Assembly: GCF_026213295.1 (NCBI RefSeq)
Contig: NC_079431.1
Span: 13,072,299 to 13,136,298 of the forward strand
Length of the DNA: 64,000 nucleotides
Direction of reading: 5' to 3'
DNA from: Gadus chalcogrammus
Lineage: Eukaryota > Chordata > Actinopteri > Gadiformes > Gadidae
Position numbers and translations under genes: made by a program. Each line of letters opens with the position of its first letter. The stretch's first letter is position 1. This document shows, piece after piece, positions 50,582 through 62,960 of the stretch. The notes under the pieces are model-generated. The model was not told where the DNA came from and made no database searches. It was given only the letters and a program-made list of their open reading frames with translations.

Positions 50582-51307
50582 AAATGAATTAGGGCTGTCA
50601 ACGAATATTCGAAGTTCGAATATTCGTTCGAAATGTTTCCAAAAACGGGGATTCGAACGTGAAAATTAATATTTGAATGTGAAAAAACACTCGCGCGGTA
50701 CAAGCGCCTCTATCTGCTTTGTGAATGAGCCTCTGTCTGTTTGCGATGTCCCTCATAATATTCGAATGTGAAAAAACACTCCCGCGGTACAAGTGTAACA
50801 GACTAGTATTGTGAAGAGCGAATGTATTTTATCCCCTCGGGGTTTCCGTACTTGGATATAGGTATTCCAGCTCTCACGCTGTGACTGGGTGCCTTCTGAT
50901 ATTTACTAAGTAAACGAGACTATTTTCCCTTCCACGCTTGTGTCATTCTTGTCATATAAATATCTAAGTGCCAACGCTCGGTTACACAAGCGCCTATCTG
51001 CTTTGTGAGTGAGCCTCTGTCTGTTCGCGATGTCCCTCGTTTTAAAGTAAGGAAATGCCCAGCAGGAAGCCGCCGCCCACCAGCACTCTCAACGAGACGG
51101 CAAACATAGAACACATACTGTACAAAGTAATCTGATAGGCTACTGTAGGCCTACAGCGTAATCTGATAGGCTACTACTGTACGTGCTGGTGCGCGGGAAG
51201 TTTCAACAAACCACTGCAGCTCAAACACAGAACATAGCTACGTAATGACTGTACAGTGTAATCTGTAACTGTAGTTACTGTACGTACTGTACGTGATCTG
51301 ATACCAG

Positions 51308-52312
51308 TGTTTCCCACACATTGACGAGACTATGGCGCCCCGCCATAGTCTAATTACGGCGCCCCGCCATAGTCTAATTACGGCCGCCATAGTCTCTGCG
51401 TGCACATGAAGTTTTTTTTTTTTTTTGTTTTTTTTTGCTCAGACGAAGTTCGTGTCGCTCTCATTGGGATTGCATGAGAGCACGAAGTTCGGCTGTCTGC
51501 CTGCGACTGTGCCGAATAGCCTTCTGCAGCCGAATCCAAGTTGGCAATCCTTGAACTTTATTTAAATGAGTCTGGCGAATCGTGATGAAAGCCAATCAGT
51601 TTAGCGTGCGTGTGCTTACATTGCAGAGGGTCTTGAGTTGTCTAAAATATAGAGAGAGCGCGACATTCGGAATTTTGCATTAACGTATGAGCACTACCTT
51701 AACAGCATCCATGATCAGTAAGTTAACTAACTGTAAACATACGATGCTCACAGAGGTGATGCATTTTTAGATGCATACTGTTTGAGAACATAGAACTCCG
51801 TTTGACCTAGTGCACACGCAAACATAAAAACAGAGTTTCAGAGTTTTTATAAATGATCGTTTCCCATGATAAAAACTCAGTTTTCGTGTAGCCTAAATGA
51901 AAGGGCAAAACGTATGAAAACATGTGTTTTCCCATTGTGTAAACGGGGGGTTTATACAAATGTATAGCCTATGAAACGATTGAGAAGGTGACATTTAGGC
52001 CACGCCATTGTGTTTAAATAGGCGTACACTGAAAAAAGGAGATTGGCCATCTGTTGTGTAGAATGTATATCTGCAGAAATATACGCCAAGAACGGCTAAA
52101 GATAATTCCATCATTTATTATTTCATCTGAATGCAACGTGAGCTGCAACAATAGTGCACCACAACTCAACAAGTACAAAGTCCATAATCAATACCAAGGA
52201 ATTAGTTCTTTGTTAGTGTTAGTTTACTATTAGTAGGCAAACCACCGCGCATGTCCGGTTGAATGCCCCCCCCCCCCTCCCCCCATAGTCTCCAAAATTT
52301 CTGTGGGAAACA
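51308..52312. mobile_element. CAGTGTTTCCC element nested in a hAT
   Basis: CAGTGTTTCCCACACATTGA at 51308 and CTGTGGGAAACACTG ending at 52312; GATAC lies before and ATACT after, so the duplication is not exact. Contains two tandem copies of GGCGCCCCGCCATAGTCTAA at 51333-51375. Noncoding. Confidence 0.75.
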
Positions 52313-52430
52313 CTGATACTGTACGTACTGTACGCACACATACCCGGGAAATGTAAACAAATCACAGCAACGCAAAAACCAAAAACAGCTACGTCATGAT
52401 TATATGTGAAAAACCGTTATCAGATAAAAA

Positions 52431-52853
52431 ATGGCTGAAAATACAGAACACGTCGCGGCTGCATCAGAGTCGGGGAGGGAGATCATAACCCCCCGCAACC
52501 TTACAAGTGCCGTGTGGAGGTTTTTTGGCTTTTGGGCTCAGCGGGGAAAAATTGTTGAGCCAAGGCATAAGGTTATTTGCAAGCTGTGCAAAGTTGAATT
52601 GGCCTACCACTCGACAACCAGCAACATGCGGGCACATCTGTCCACGGCGCACCCGGGTGAGCTTGAGAGCGGACCAACGGCCAAACAGCCCCGGCTCGAT
52701 TCTTTTCTGAAGCCCGCTGCCACAAGCTCGTTGGCCGCACCGACGAGCTATTCGAACACAAGCTATTCGAACGCGAGCTATTCGAATACGAACTATTCGA
52801 ATAGTTCGAATTCGTGTTTTTTTTCCAAACGAACATTCAAATGTCATTTTTGA
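52431..52853 (+). CDS. BED zinc finger ORF (solo), hAT remnant
   Basis: 140 residues, open. Residues about 27-75 form a BED finger (VWRFFGFWAQ, CKLC, HLSTAH: C2..H2 ligands all present), normally the DNA-binding start of ZBED-type hAT transposases. PKQ/RLDSF-like linker follows, then the frame runs into the element's own subterminal ATTCGAA repeats, giving repeated S-Y-S-N tetrapeptides, and stops 18 bp before the element end. No catalytic domain. If expressed it could bind transposon ends without cutting; that is inference. Confidence 0.7.
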   Translation: MAENTEHVAAASESGREIITPRNLTSAVWRFFGFWAQRGKIVEPRHKVICKLCKVELAYHSTTSNMRAHLSTAHPGELESGPTAKQPRLDSFLKPAATSSLAAPTSYSNTSYSNASYSNTNYSNSSNSCFFSKRTFKCHF

Positions 52854-52958
52854 GCAATTTTGACAGCCCTAAAATGAATAGGCCTACATTTTTCATTTTG
52901 GGCAGGTATGTTTTGTTATTGGCCAAATAAAACGTAACACTTGCCCGAAGGGCAAGTA

Positions 52959-53151
52959 CAGGGCTCCAGAGTGCGACCAAAATATTTAAGGCTGCGACAT
53001 ATAATTTTTCTAGGTCGCCCTGGTGCACCTAACGCTGCCCGGGTGAAAACATACAAATCAACAAACACCACTAACAAACCACCAACCTCTTGGTGAGTTG
53101 CACATTTCTGAAAACGAATGTTTAGGATTGTTTAAGGACAGGTTTGTGAAT
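52959..53151 (+). mobile_element. CAGGGCTCC element, left end only
   Basis: CAGGGCTCCAGAGTGCGACC at 52959 continues about 90 bp with the family's TGCGAC motifs. No matching right terminus or duplication found, so this copy is truncated or interrupted. Confidence 0.55.
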
Positions 53152-53299
53152 GTCAATAGTAGGGATGGGCATAATTAATCGATGCTCGATAATCGATCGT
53201 TAAGAAATGCGTCGATCAATTTATATTGTTAGCGATCAAAAGGACGTTGTGTTGCATACTGTGAGTCTTGAAGCATTTAATTGAATATCACTATGTGGG

Positions 53300-53500
53300 A
53301 GAAATACCACCCTGCCCGCTGGTGGAAAGTGAATGGAAGAAGGTTCCTGTCAAAGTTAGCGCGACAATACCTCTGCATCCCCGCAACTTCGGTCCCGTCA
53401 GAGCGGGTGTTTTCTGCTGCTGGACTGACAGTTAGCCTACAAGGCTGCGTTCGCGTCTGACCCGCGAGCATGTTAACATGCTTATATTCCTAAACAAAAA
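53300..53500 (+). pseudogene. hAT transposase C-terminal relic
   Basis: In one frame [18 protein letters not shown] and [20 protein letters not shown], then in another [20 protein letters not shown]: the hAT dimerisation domain with a frameshift near 53435. The rest is deleted. Confidence 0.8.
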
Positions 53501-53697
53501 TATGTAGGCTGGAGTTATGCTATGGACAGTAGGGACAGTCACCACCGTATGTGAGTCGCTCTTTTTTTTCTTAATGTGTTGTCTCTCACTCCGCTTTTCT
53601 TTCGGCTTGGTGCCTCTTGGAGTCGTTACATTTTGCCAAAATGTTGATATTTTAGCAACAAATTCAGCCTTATATATGTTCAATAAGGTATTGCTTT

Positions 53698-54482
53698 TAG
53701 GGGTGTAAATCTCTGGTTTCATCACGATACGATATTATATCGATTCATTGGACAACGATACGATATTTGCCGATATCAAAAGTCTGCCGCGATACGATAC
53801 GATTTGATTCAGGGGCATGCGATCGATATGAGACGATATCATATGCCCATTTAACACAACATCTTACAATCACATCAACTCACATCAACTTAATTATAAT
53901 TTCATCATTTTATTTCTTTGCTCTTCTGGATATTTAAAACAAAAACAATCCATTTTTAATAAAATAATAAAGTGCCACATAATTGCATTTAAGTGCCAAA
54001 GGTTTTTTATGGCTTAAATTAAAGAGCCTGTAATGATCTTTCATTTTGAACGTAGACCATTCCCAACCGATCTGTGTGGATAGTTTTCTTCTAAAAACAA
54101 AACATCCCTCGGAATCATCTTGGCTGTAAAGATAAGCCGTCCGTGTTGCCAGATTGGGCACATTTTTCAGCCCGATTTGGCTACTTTTAATCACGTTAGG
54201 CTGGAAAAACGGGACGTATGACCAATCTGGCAACACAAAACGAAACTAGACATCCTCGCGCTCACACATGTGCTCGCTGTTGCCTCATTTAACCGGTGAA
54301 TGGATACGAGCGGCTTGGCGCTTTGCGCAGAAATAGTTTCACAGACGCGAAAGGAGATATATAATAATAAAAGCGTGTAATACAGCAATATGCATCGATG
54401 TTTGGGCGTTGCATCGATGCAGCTGGATCGTTCGCCAATCAATCGATGTATCGATCTACATCGATGTATCGTTACACCCCTA
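53698..54482. mobile_element. Nested hAT MITE, TAGGGGTGTAAATC ends
   Basis: TAGGGGTGTAAATCTCTGG at 53698 and ATCGTTACACCCCTA ending at 54482; perfect 8-bp duplication ATTGCTTT (53690-53697, 54483-54490). Ends rich in ATACGAT and ATCGATGTATCG repeats. Noncoding. Confidence 0.93.
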
Positions 54483-55060
54483 ATTGCTTTTAGATAGACT
54501 AGTTCATGCAATTGTTTGTAAATGGGTGGCTCATCTTTTTGTTGCGAGCCTTTTCCGCGCGCCGGCTGCAGCCTATAGGCATTATATGTCGGCCTTTTTT
54601 CCCCCGTTTTTTCAAAACAGTTATACCGTTTAATGTCCACTTTTAGCCTACTGCCTTTGTTTGATTATTGTTGTCCGATAAGATGGCTACTAATTGTAAT
54701 TGGAATAGGCTACAGATTTAGTCTTGTTGAATCGTTTCCAAACCTTTAAGAGCGCCTGTAGGCGCTTTGTTCGGACTTTACGAGCGCCGCATAGGCCTAT
54801 AACCTATAAATAATGCATGTATTTATTATTTTAAAACTGTTAAACAGTTGTAGGTATTCAAGTTAACTGTATTGTATTAATGTTGGCCCATACATTATTG
54901 TTGGAATAAAGATTTCATTGATAAAAACATGCTGCATTTTCTACCAACGGGAATTTCAATATAGCCTCGAAAAAAGTTAATGATTAATCGATAATTGATC
55001 GATAACTCTAGCGATGCTCGATCAAGGACATTTCATCAAATGCCCATCCCTAGTCAATAG

Positions 55061-56264
55061 CCAGCCTTCTAAAGCAGGCAGGGGTGATTCAAAATTCGCC
55101 AAATACCCGAGACAGGACCAATAGCCAACATTTCGGTGTCAACCACTATATTTAATCTTGGACTAAAGTAACCCAGGTCCCATGTAGTTAAAATAAGGTA
55201 GAGTGGTTAATACAATGGGACTGGGCCTGGGCTCGTTGTAGTAAACTACAACTTTGTGTACCCTCAATAATGTTTGCTATTTTAATAATGACCACCACAA
55301 CTGTACTTTAAATGCAAAAATCCCTTAACAGGTATTTATTTATTCATCAAATGAATAAATGAAATAAAAGATTTTCAAAATAAACATGAAAATAAATATA
55401 ATCCCTTTTAGAATTGTTAAGGTACCTTCAAATAGTAATTTACAAGAACTCCCAAACTCAATAGTTTACCTGTGGTCCCACACACACATTCATATGAACT
55501 CAACATTAAATAAGATTTCAAAGCGTTGCAGGCCTGTTTATTGAAGCTTGTGCGCTGTGGGGCCTGAAAACGGTAATGGCCGCCTCACTCAAGAGCTGAG
55601 CACAAAATAAAAGCACGTGCATGTGTATGTTAGTACTCACGAATCCAGGGTGTTGTTAGTAGAGGTAGGAGGGGGGGGATGAGTCTCACGATGATAATGG
55701 CAATGGCGTTGGCGCCTTGGCGGTCACAAATCAAACACACGAGCGGGCAATGGCACGGTGGCGAAGTCACAAGGAGGAAAAACAGCACAGCCGGGCCATC
55801 GGTTGGAAACCCGTCTCTCTCTCTCTCCAACGTCCGTCTCCTTAAAGCATATTATCCGAATTGAGCTGCAATATCAAACGCTATCTCATGTCGAATTAGC
55901 TTTGCTTTAGCTTTAGAAATGTCACAATGTTAAAGCTACGATATGCAGACACAATAGCACCGAATGCTACCGCTAGCGAGCACGTCGCTAAACGTGTGTT
56001 ACACATCCAGTCTCTTTTCACTATAACAGTTAGATATAGCACAAAATACAGGCATACATATATTCACCTCTTGCAAGTCATACACAAGTTTATATCAGGA
56101 CCACGAGTTGTCGACCTCCACGATAAAACTAAAATGTTCCCCACACCGCGATGCCTCCTCCCTTTAACTCTCAGGTCGATAGCGTCTGTTTCTCTCCTCA
56201 CTACTCCCCACACTAACCTGCGCCACTAATCCCGCCACTTACACAGGGACTTTACTCTGATTGG
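55061..56264. other. No recognisable gene
   Basis: Contains a GA/CT-rich stretch (55640-55830) and frames at 55679-55864 and 55927-56229 without recognisable domains. Confidence 0.4.
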
Positions 56265-56270
56265 CTCGTG

Positions 56271-58322
56271 TATGGAGTCAGTTTCCTGCCATAATTCAAA
56301 CCTGAAAAAAAAAGTTTCAAAGGCTTGTAAGTCTGGGTTTGAAATCTCAACACCTTGTAAAAAAAGGTTTTGCAACACTGAAAAAAGAGATTATAAACTG
56401 AAAAAAAATAAAACTAAAATTCAAACATCTGTAAACATGATTTTGTGTTCTATTTTATCTTCTTCATCATTTTCACCAACACATTTTCAAAGTTCAAACA
56501 ATTTCACCAGCGCATTTGCAGAGTTTCAAATCTGGCACTGTTCTAACAGTGTATTTCATTGTTGCCCGGTTTTGAAACCTTGTAAATGGGATTCTGCAAA
56601 CAGGTGTTCATACATTGAGAAATACGTTTTGAAAGGTTGAATATTTAGTTTTAAAAACTTGTAAAGGTGTACGTTTATGACATTGCAACGTATTTTTTCA
56701 GAACTGACTTTTCAGCACTGACTTTTCAGAGATTTGTCCACACAGGCGCAAGCTTTGAATCACGTGAATATTGGCAGTGTTCTGACGCCACTCTTTTTGA
56801 AACTCCTGACAGTCGAATCTGAAAAAAAAAAAAACGTTCCTGGGGGCGGGACCATTTAGCTCTAAACCTATTGGTTGCTCTCGGCTGACGTACATTCCAA
56901 TCACATGTGCCGTTCACCGGGCTGTGCGTGATTGACAGTGCTCTGCCGATGACACGAATAACAAGCGACTTTCGAGGTTGATTTTGATTTCCATTTTCTA
57001 GAACCATAGTCTCATCTCCATAGGACGCGACTAGCAAGGACGTGTCCTAGCAAGGCTGCAGCCTTCACTTTGGGAAACAGTCATGGTTCCAGAAAATGGA
57101 AATCAAAATCAACCGCGAAAGTCGCTTGTTATTCGTGTCATCGGCAGAGCACTGTCAATCACGCACAGCCCGGTGAACGGCACATGTGATTGGAATGTAC
57201 GTCAGCCGAGAGCAACCAATAGGTTTAGAGCTAAATGGTCCCGCCCCCAGGAACGTTTTTTTTTTTTTTCAGATTCGACTGTCAGGAGTTTCAAAACGAG
57301 TGGCGTTGTCATGCCAAATTTGTACCGGCTGCCAAATTTGTACCGGGCGCGTCATCCATACGTATCCATCCAAACCTGCCTGGCAACAGATGATCGCGTC
57401 GTCCAAATATAAAGTAAAAACACTTGTTTTTACTTTATATTTGTATTGTATTTAATTGTTTAATCAAATTTAGCTAGTAAACTGAGTGTTTAAAGCGGGT
57501 TTCAAAAAACATTCGCGCTCATGTTGCCAAAGACAAAATAACATAATACAGAAAACGGATCGCTAGATAACACTTGTTTTTACTTTATATTTGTATTGTA
57601 TTTAATTGTTTAATCAAATTTAGCAAGTAAACTGAGTGTTTAAAGCAGGTCAAGGACGAAATAGCACAATACAGATAACGGATCGCTAGATAGAAGGTTC
57701 GCGAATGTCCGTGAACCTTTCACGTCGTTCGACGCGATCGTCCGTTGCCAGGCAACGGACGATGCGATCATCTGTTGTCAGGCAGGGTTTGGAATGGATT
57801 ACGTATGGATGACGCGCCCGGTACAAATTTGGCAGCCGGTACAAATTTGGCATGACAGCGTCAGAACACTGCCAATATTCACGTGACTCGAAGCTTGCGC
57901 CTGTGTGGTCAAATCTCTGAAAAGTCAGTGCTGAAAAGTCAGTTCAGTTTACAAGTTTTTAAAACTAAATATTCAACCTTTCAAAACGTATTTCTCAATG
58001 TATGAACACCTGTTTGCAGAATCCCATTTACAAGGTTTCAAAACCGGGCAACAATGAAATACACTGTTAGAACAGTGCCAGATTTGAAACTCTGCAAATG
58101 CGCTGGTAAAATTGTTTGAACTTTGAAAATGTGTTGGTGAAAATGATGAAGAAGATAAAATAGAACACAAAATCATGTTTACAGATGTTTGAATTTTAGT
58201 TTTATTTTTTTTCAGGTTATAATCTCTTTTTTTTACAAGGTGTTGAGTTTTCAAACCCAGACTTACAAGCCTTTGAAACTTTTTTTTTCAGGTTTGAATT
58301 ATGGCAGGAAACTGACTCCATA
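56271..58322. mobile_element. Composite foldback element with ~0.5-kb arms
   Basis: Outer arms 56271-56788 and 57859-58322 are inverted copies starting TATGGAGTCAGTTTCCTGCC, flanked by CTCGTG on both sides (56265-56270, 58323-58328). Between them lie two further inverted repeats: 56788-57006 with 57083-57305, and 57310-57400 with 57757-57848. The latter encloses an 80-bp direct repeat (57421-57500 and 57571-57650). Frames in the arms mirror each other and have no recognisable protein. Superfamily unknown. Confidence 0.85.
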
Positions 58323-58328
58323 CTCGTG

Positions 58329-59283
58329 AGGCCTTAACACAACCAAAGACAAAACAGGAATGAAATGATTGACATATGACAGGTAACAGGTTAGCTTACA
58401 CGTACGTACACACACGCTTCTTCTTCTCTACTTTCCTCTCGGATCACAGATGTTTTACAGACTTAATGAACTTAAAGACCTTTATATGAATTTATCTTTT
58501 AACTGTAAATAGTCTTAATAAACTACATTTTATATTTATGCTTTTAACCAGCACACATTTCAACCATTTTTAACTATTATGAACTCTATTTATAAACCTT
58601 TTTAAAACACATGTTATTCCTACTGTAAATTATTTTTTATGCTCTGTAACTTATATGCTTTTGTACAGGGCTACACAAACCAGAAAGGGGGCTCAATGTG
58701 CCAAGTACCGGAATTGTCCTTTAAACATCGACGAGCACGTGAACGCACAACTTTTATTTTTTTGCATAGTGAGCCGATTCGTGGATCACTTGCGTCCCAA
58801 ACCGTGAAGGTTGATCCGTTGCACCACTAGCTTGTTTGTTTAAAATTGCGAGCGACCTGAGTGCCAGCGCTGCTGAAACAGAGTAAAAATTCCCATCTGT
58901 CCTAAAGGACAGCGCGGATCCGTCTTCCATCTAATAAGCACATTTTTTATTTAAAACATGATCCTTGCACACCAGGTTTATATTTTGCTACTTTTGTTGG
59001 TAGGATAACATGCGTCTCATGCAGGCCTTTATTAATCTGTACCCTATATTTAGGGTGTATCGGTAAAAAGATTGACTCTTTAATTTGGAGTTAGCATATT
59101 AAAATTGCAGCATATTCACCTATAAATATATGATAATACAATTATCATATATAATTGTTTTAATATTATAAATAATAGTGTTGGAGCACAATGTTGTTTA
59201 GGGGAGAACTACCCGCCGTTCCAGGGCATTTGCACAGGTAGAAGGTTGTGAAAACACGGGTTAAGGGTTGCCTGGAACGCACC
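58329..59283. other. No recognisable gene
   Basis: AT-rich noncoding sequence. No repeat end pair recognised. Confidence 0.4.
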
Positions 59284-59731
59284 ATTATCAGGGCTCCAGA
59301 CCGTGACCAAATGGTTGCATTCTGCGACCAAAATGTAAGATTGTGTGACTGAAAATGTGCCCTTTTTTGTTTTTTTATTTAACGGGGGAAGGGCGCGTCA
59401 ACGATTCCGGAATCTGCAGCAGGCCAATGAGTGTGAGAAGGATAGGGAATGGCCACTGTTAGCGGCTAATGTGTAGAGGGGGAGGGTCATAGAGATTAGA
59501 TATCAAGCGTGCGTAAACGTCTCTGTGAGCAAACTATTGACTCGTTCTTCCGACTTGCGGCTAGTGAGCCAGTGCCAGAGTCCTGTACGGGACTTATTTT
59601 GCAAACCCGCACCTCTAATACTTAAAACCGCATTGACCCGTGTTCAGACAGTAGCGCAAATACATTCCGCACCCAGCCTGACCCACTATAAATTGATATC
59701 GACACACGCCCCGCACCCGAAGGAAAATTAA

Positions 59732-59999
59732 AGATCCCATGGCATGAAAATGTCACTTTCTGAGGTTTTCTAACATTAATTTGAGTATCCCTAGCCTTCC
59801 TATCCTAGCCCAGTAGCTAGACATTTTGTATGGTGTAAAACGAGCACTAGGCATTCGAAAAACGAAGCTAAGATGAGCCGTTTTGGAATTTTCCCCGTAT
59901 GTCGAAATAAGGGGAGATGCCACCTCCCCTTTCTCTGCCTTGCCAGCCCAGAGAATTTGGCCCACCAATGAGATACGACCGTGCGAGTGCCACGTGCGC

Positions 60000-60082
<83 letters not shown>

Positions 60083-60788
60083 TGTGTGTGATTACACACA
60101 CTGTAACGCAAGTGTTGTACACTTAACCGTTAACCGTGGGGGTTATCTAGGCCATGGTTGAGAAGGAATTGGGGGAAAGGAACTTTGGCTTTGAAACCCT
60201 GAGGTACATGAACCACAACATGGAGGAGAAAGGCATTCTTGCCTCCGAATGTCTCCCGCTTGAGCCCTGCTTCCCGCTGCCGAGGGACCACCGCCTCGGT
60301 GCTGCCCGCTGCAGGAGGCGGTGGTGCCTAAGCGCTGCCGAGGCGGTGGTCCCTCGGCGGCGCGGCTCGGGCGGGAGACAACCGCACTCAACAATCCCTT
60401 TCTCCTCCATGTCGTGGTTCAGTCTACTTCAGATTGATGTGGACGTGGAAGAACCAGACACGTCGGAGAACCCGACGCAGTCGTTGGTGATTCATAATAT
60501 CGTATGGAGGTGCACACATCCACTGTACACACAGCGCATGGTACCGTGGCCGCAAGCTGCTAAGGACCACACCCCCAACCTCCTTCTTGACCCACCTCTC
60601 TCCTCCTCATTTGCATTAAAGCTACAGACACCGAAATGGCGCGTTTGGGGAAAGCTCAATGTGTGACTGGCTCGTAGTGGCTGTAATTCTGCACCACGGC
60701 TGAATTTTGGGAACGTCTTCAAATACTGTGTTTGGGGCCCACTAATATCTATATTAAAGCATTCATAAAGTAGCATGCCATGGGACCT
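59732..60788. mobile_element. TTAA-flanked element, AGATCCCATGGCATG ends
   Basis: TTAA at 59728-59731 and 60789-60792. Ends AGATCCCATGGCATG and CATGCCATGGGACCT are inverted. Contains (TG)n 60002-60090 and a hairpin-rich GC segment (60280-60370, GGACCACCGCC / GGCGGTGGTCC). A relative with only the right end is at 43870-44535. TTAA target suggests piggyBac-type mobilisation. No transposase. Confidence 0.82.
60002..60090 (+). repeat. (TG)n microsatellite
   Basis: About 40 TG units within the TTAA element. Confidence 0.95.
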
Positions 60789-61372
60789 TTAAACACATTA
60801 GATGGAACGCCGGGGTTTTATACTATGTTGTGTTTGGCCTGGTGCAAAAAAAGAACATAATTCACTGTTGACGGTTTTAGTTTACCGCGTCGCTTCTGAA
60901 TAACTTATCCTGCACCAGAGAAGTCTTGTTGCAATTGCAAATCCTGTGTCCGACCCACGCTGTTCAGGCGTCCGATCCCGACCCGCACCCGTGTCCGACA
61001 CAGTACATTATTTTTCATCTGTTTCATCCAAATTGTGAGGGTCATCACCCGTCGAGTACCCCCGGGTACCCGAACCCGGTCAGGCCTTCATGTGCCATAA
61101 AGGGCTTTTAATAAGGCAGGTGTTTGTCGTGCCTGCTGCATTCTCAATGGAGAGGCGAGCGGGCAGAGAAGAGGCGCAGCTTCCCGTCAAGCGGCACGAC
61201 AAGCGGGCGCACTCCCGTGAAACTGTCGCTTCCGTGCTCGTCGAACGTAAACGTGCACGCACGTGGAAACAGTCGCAATAGATGAGAATCACAATAAAAT
61301 GCGACACTGAAATTGAAACCGCACATTGTTATTTCTGCATCTATTATCAAAATATGTATCAGTAATACAGTG

Positions 61373-61433
61373 AAAAATGTATTACTGATACAATGGCATG
61401 ATGTAAAAATGTATTACTGATACAATGGCATGT
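61373..61433 (+). repeat. 33-bp tandem duplication
   Basis: AAAATGTATTACTGATACAA followed by TGGCATG occurs twice (about 61374-61400 and 61407-61433). Confidence 0.8.
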
Positions 61434-61538
61434 TGACTTACGGTGTGTGCCCCTAAAAGTTCTGTTTGTGCCCCTACAATTTTTAGTTGGGGAAAACAGT
61501 GCTCCTAGTTAAAAAAGTTAGTCTGGAGCCCTGATTAT

Positions 61539-62039
61539 TCTTGTTTAAAATACATTCACGTTAAATGAAAGTTAAAGAGGGCGATAAATAGGTGACGTTA
61601 TGCTGTTAAAGGCGACGCAATGAAATTTTGTGCTGGTGCACCAAAAAAAAAAAGGTTAGGTGCACCAGTAGAATCAAAAAGTTAGTCTTGAGCGCAGAAG
61701 TGGCTTAAAAAGCTTAATGTCAAGTCCTAAAGCACCCGTCCAATACAAAGTGAATGGGAGGCAAGTGCCAGACTCGAGGTCCTGCATTAGGTGACAAAAG
61801 ATGAACTTCAATTAACTTTATGGAAATGAGCGTGTCTCGCAGCGTGCGTTCGGCCATGCGATTGGACAATCGGCATTCAGCGATTGCTGGCGGAGCATAT
61901 GGGCTCTTGGTGGAATTTCCGTTCCTGGTTTTAAGTACATCTATTGACAAAGTGGTAAACTCCAACAAGCAGCCACTAGAGAAGCTTTGACCGAGGAGCT
62001 GCGACACACGAGGAAACGCATTTTGCAGACTGAGCTGTT
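61539..62039. other. No recognisable gene
   Basis: Noncoding. A CAGGGCTCC-family tail fragment (TGGTGCACC, AAAAAGTTAGTC) at about 61630-61690. The minus frame 61720-62007 is not recognised. Confidence 0.4.
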
Positions 62040-62800
62040 AGACGTGTGAGATCATCCTGACCTTGATTTTACTGTTTCTTTCTGCACATTCTTTCTGACC
62101 TTGACCCCATTGAATGCCTCAAAAAAACAAAAACAAAGATAGATCCAACCGGTACTTGGGGAAGCGAGATTCTGTTGATGATAGCCAAGGAATACCGCAA
62201 TCTATCGAATTAAGAAAAAACATGGCGGGGCCCAAAGAAGTTTCACAATCTTCTGCACTCTTAACTGTTCATCCCAATTAAGACAGAATAATGGTAAAAG
62301 ATTTACAGGAATCAACAAAAAAGCTTTTTCGCAAAGGAGCATATGTTTTGCTTTACTTCAAACTAGATATGGATAAAGAGAGCAAGACCAACACTTAGTA
62401 ATTTTATCAGTTTGGCTAAGGCCAGACAAATTCAAAGAAAAACCAAACTTGAATATCTGGATGGACTCACAAGGGTCCTCCTCATAGCCTTGTAGATCAA
62501 CATATGCCTTTTCTGGGAGGGCTTTAGAAATCGAATCGATTACATTCTTGGAGGCATTTTAATTGATATATATTCTGTATATATTTTACATGATTATTGG
62601 TGATACATGATATATTAATGTCAACCTTTTGTTAATTTGTTTCATTATTTGATATCATTTCTTCTGCCGGAAGTATCCACATGGATTCTGCCAAGGAAAG
62701 AGAGGTGGCAGACTGGCTCCCACCAGACAGCCCTACTCAGCTAGCTTTATTGTAAAAAAAAAAAAATGTATGGTTACATGTGTTGACTCTGTCTCTCAGA
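62040..62800 (+). repeat. Upstream unit block of crygm copy 4
   Basis: Aligns to 20266-20760 and 16840-17200, then to the segment with CTGGCT(T/C)CCACCA found at 17442 and 39540. Noncoding flank of the tandem unit, disrupted by small indels only. Confidence 0.65.
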
Positions 62801-62960
62801 GTTTAAAATAGCTGACCGGATTGAAAAATTCCAAGTTCATTTTGAATCCTCTTAAGGTTTTTCCGTGAAGTATCCATCTATACGTTAAATAAGCTCGACC
62901 CTGCTAAGAGCATGTGGGAAGCTTCTCAATGGGCTTCTACAATACATTTAGTCAGAGTCA

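Larger units (their letters stand above)
50590..52871 (+). mobile_element. hAT element, TAGGGCTGTCAACGAATATTCG ends
   Basis: TAGGGCTGTCAACGAATATT at 50590 and TTTGACAGCCCTA ending at 52871, with a perfect 8-bp duplication AAATGAAT (50582-50589, 52872-52879). The interior has an imperfect direct repeat (GCCTCTGTCTGTT(T/C)GCGATG at 50730 and 51010), a nested CAGTGTTTCCC element (51308-52312) and one BED-finger exon near the right end (52431-52853). The catalytic part is gone. Confidence 0.92.
53160..55052 (+). mobile_element. hAT element, TAGGGATGGGCATAATTAATCG ends
   Basis: TAGGGATGGGCATAATTAAT at 53160 and ATGCCCATCCCTA ending at 55052; perfect 8-bp duplication GTCAATAG (53152-53159, 55053-55060). 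Keeps the C-terminal end of a transposase (53300-53500). Interrupted by another hAT MITE (53698-54482). Confidence 0.92.
59289..61533 (+). mobile_element. CAGGGCTCC element copy C, with nested TTAA element
   Basis: CAGGGCTCCAGACCGTGACC at 59289 and AGTCTGGAGCCCTG ending at 61533; exact 5-bp duplication ATTAT (59284-59288, 61534-61538). Contains a short coding relic near 59520-59640 (TIDSFFRLAAS wording in one frame, possibly the start of a hAT-like protein), and a 61080-61281 frame of unknown origin. Interrupted by 59732-60788. Confidence 0.85.

Noticed and set aside
56272..58254. Mirror-image frames in the foldback arms, considered as a conserved protein
   Set aside because: The similarity is fully explained by the inverted DNA repeat; low-complexity Lys/Ser composition, no domain, different starts.
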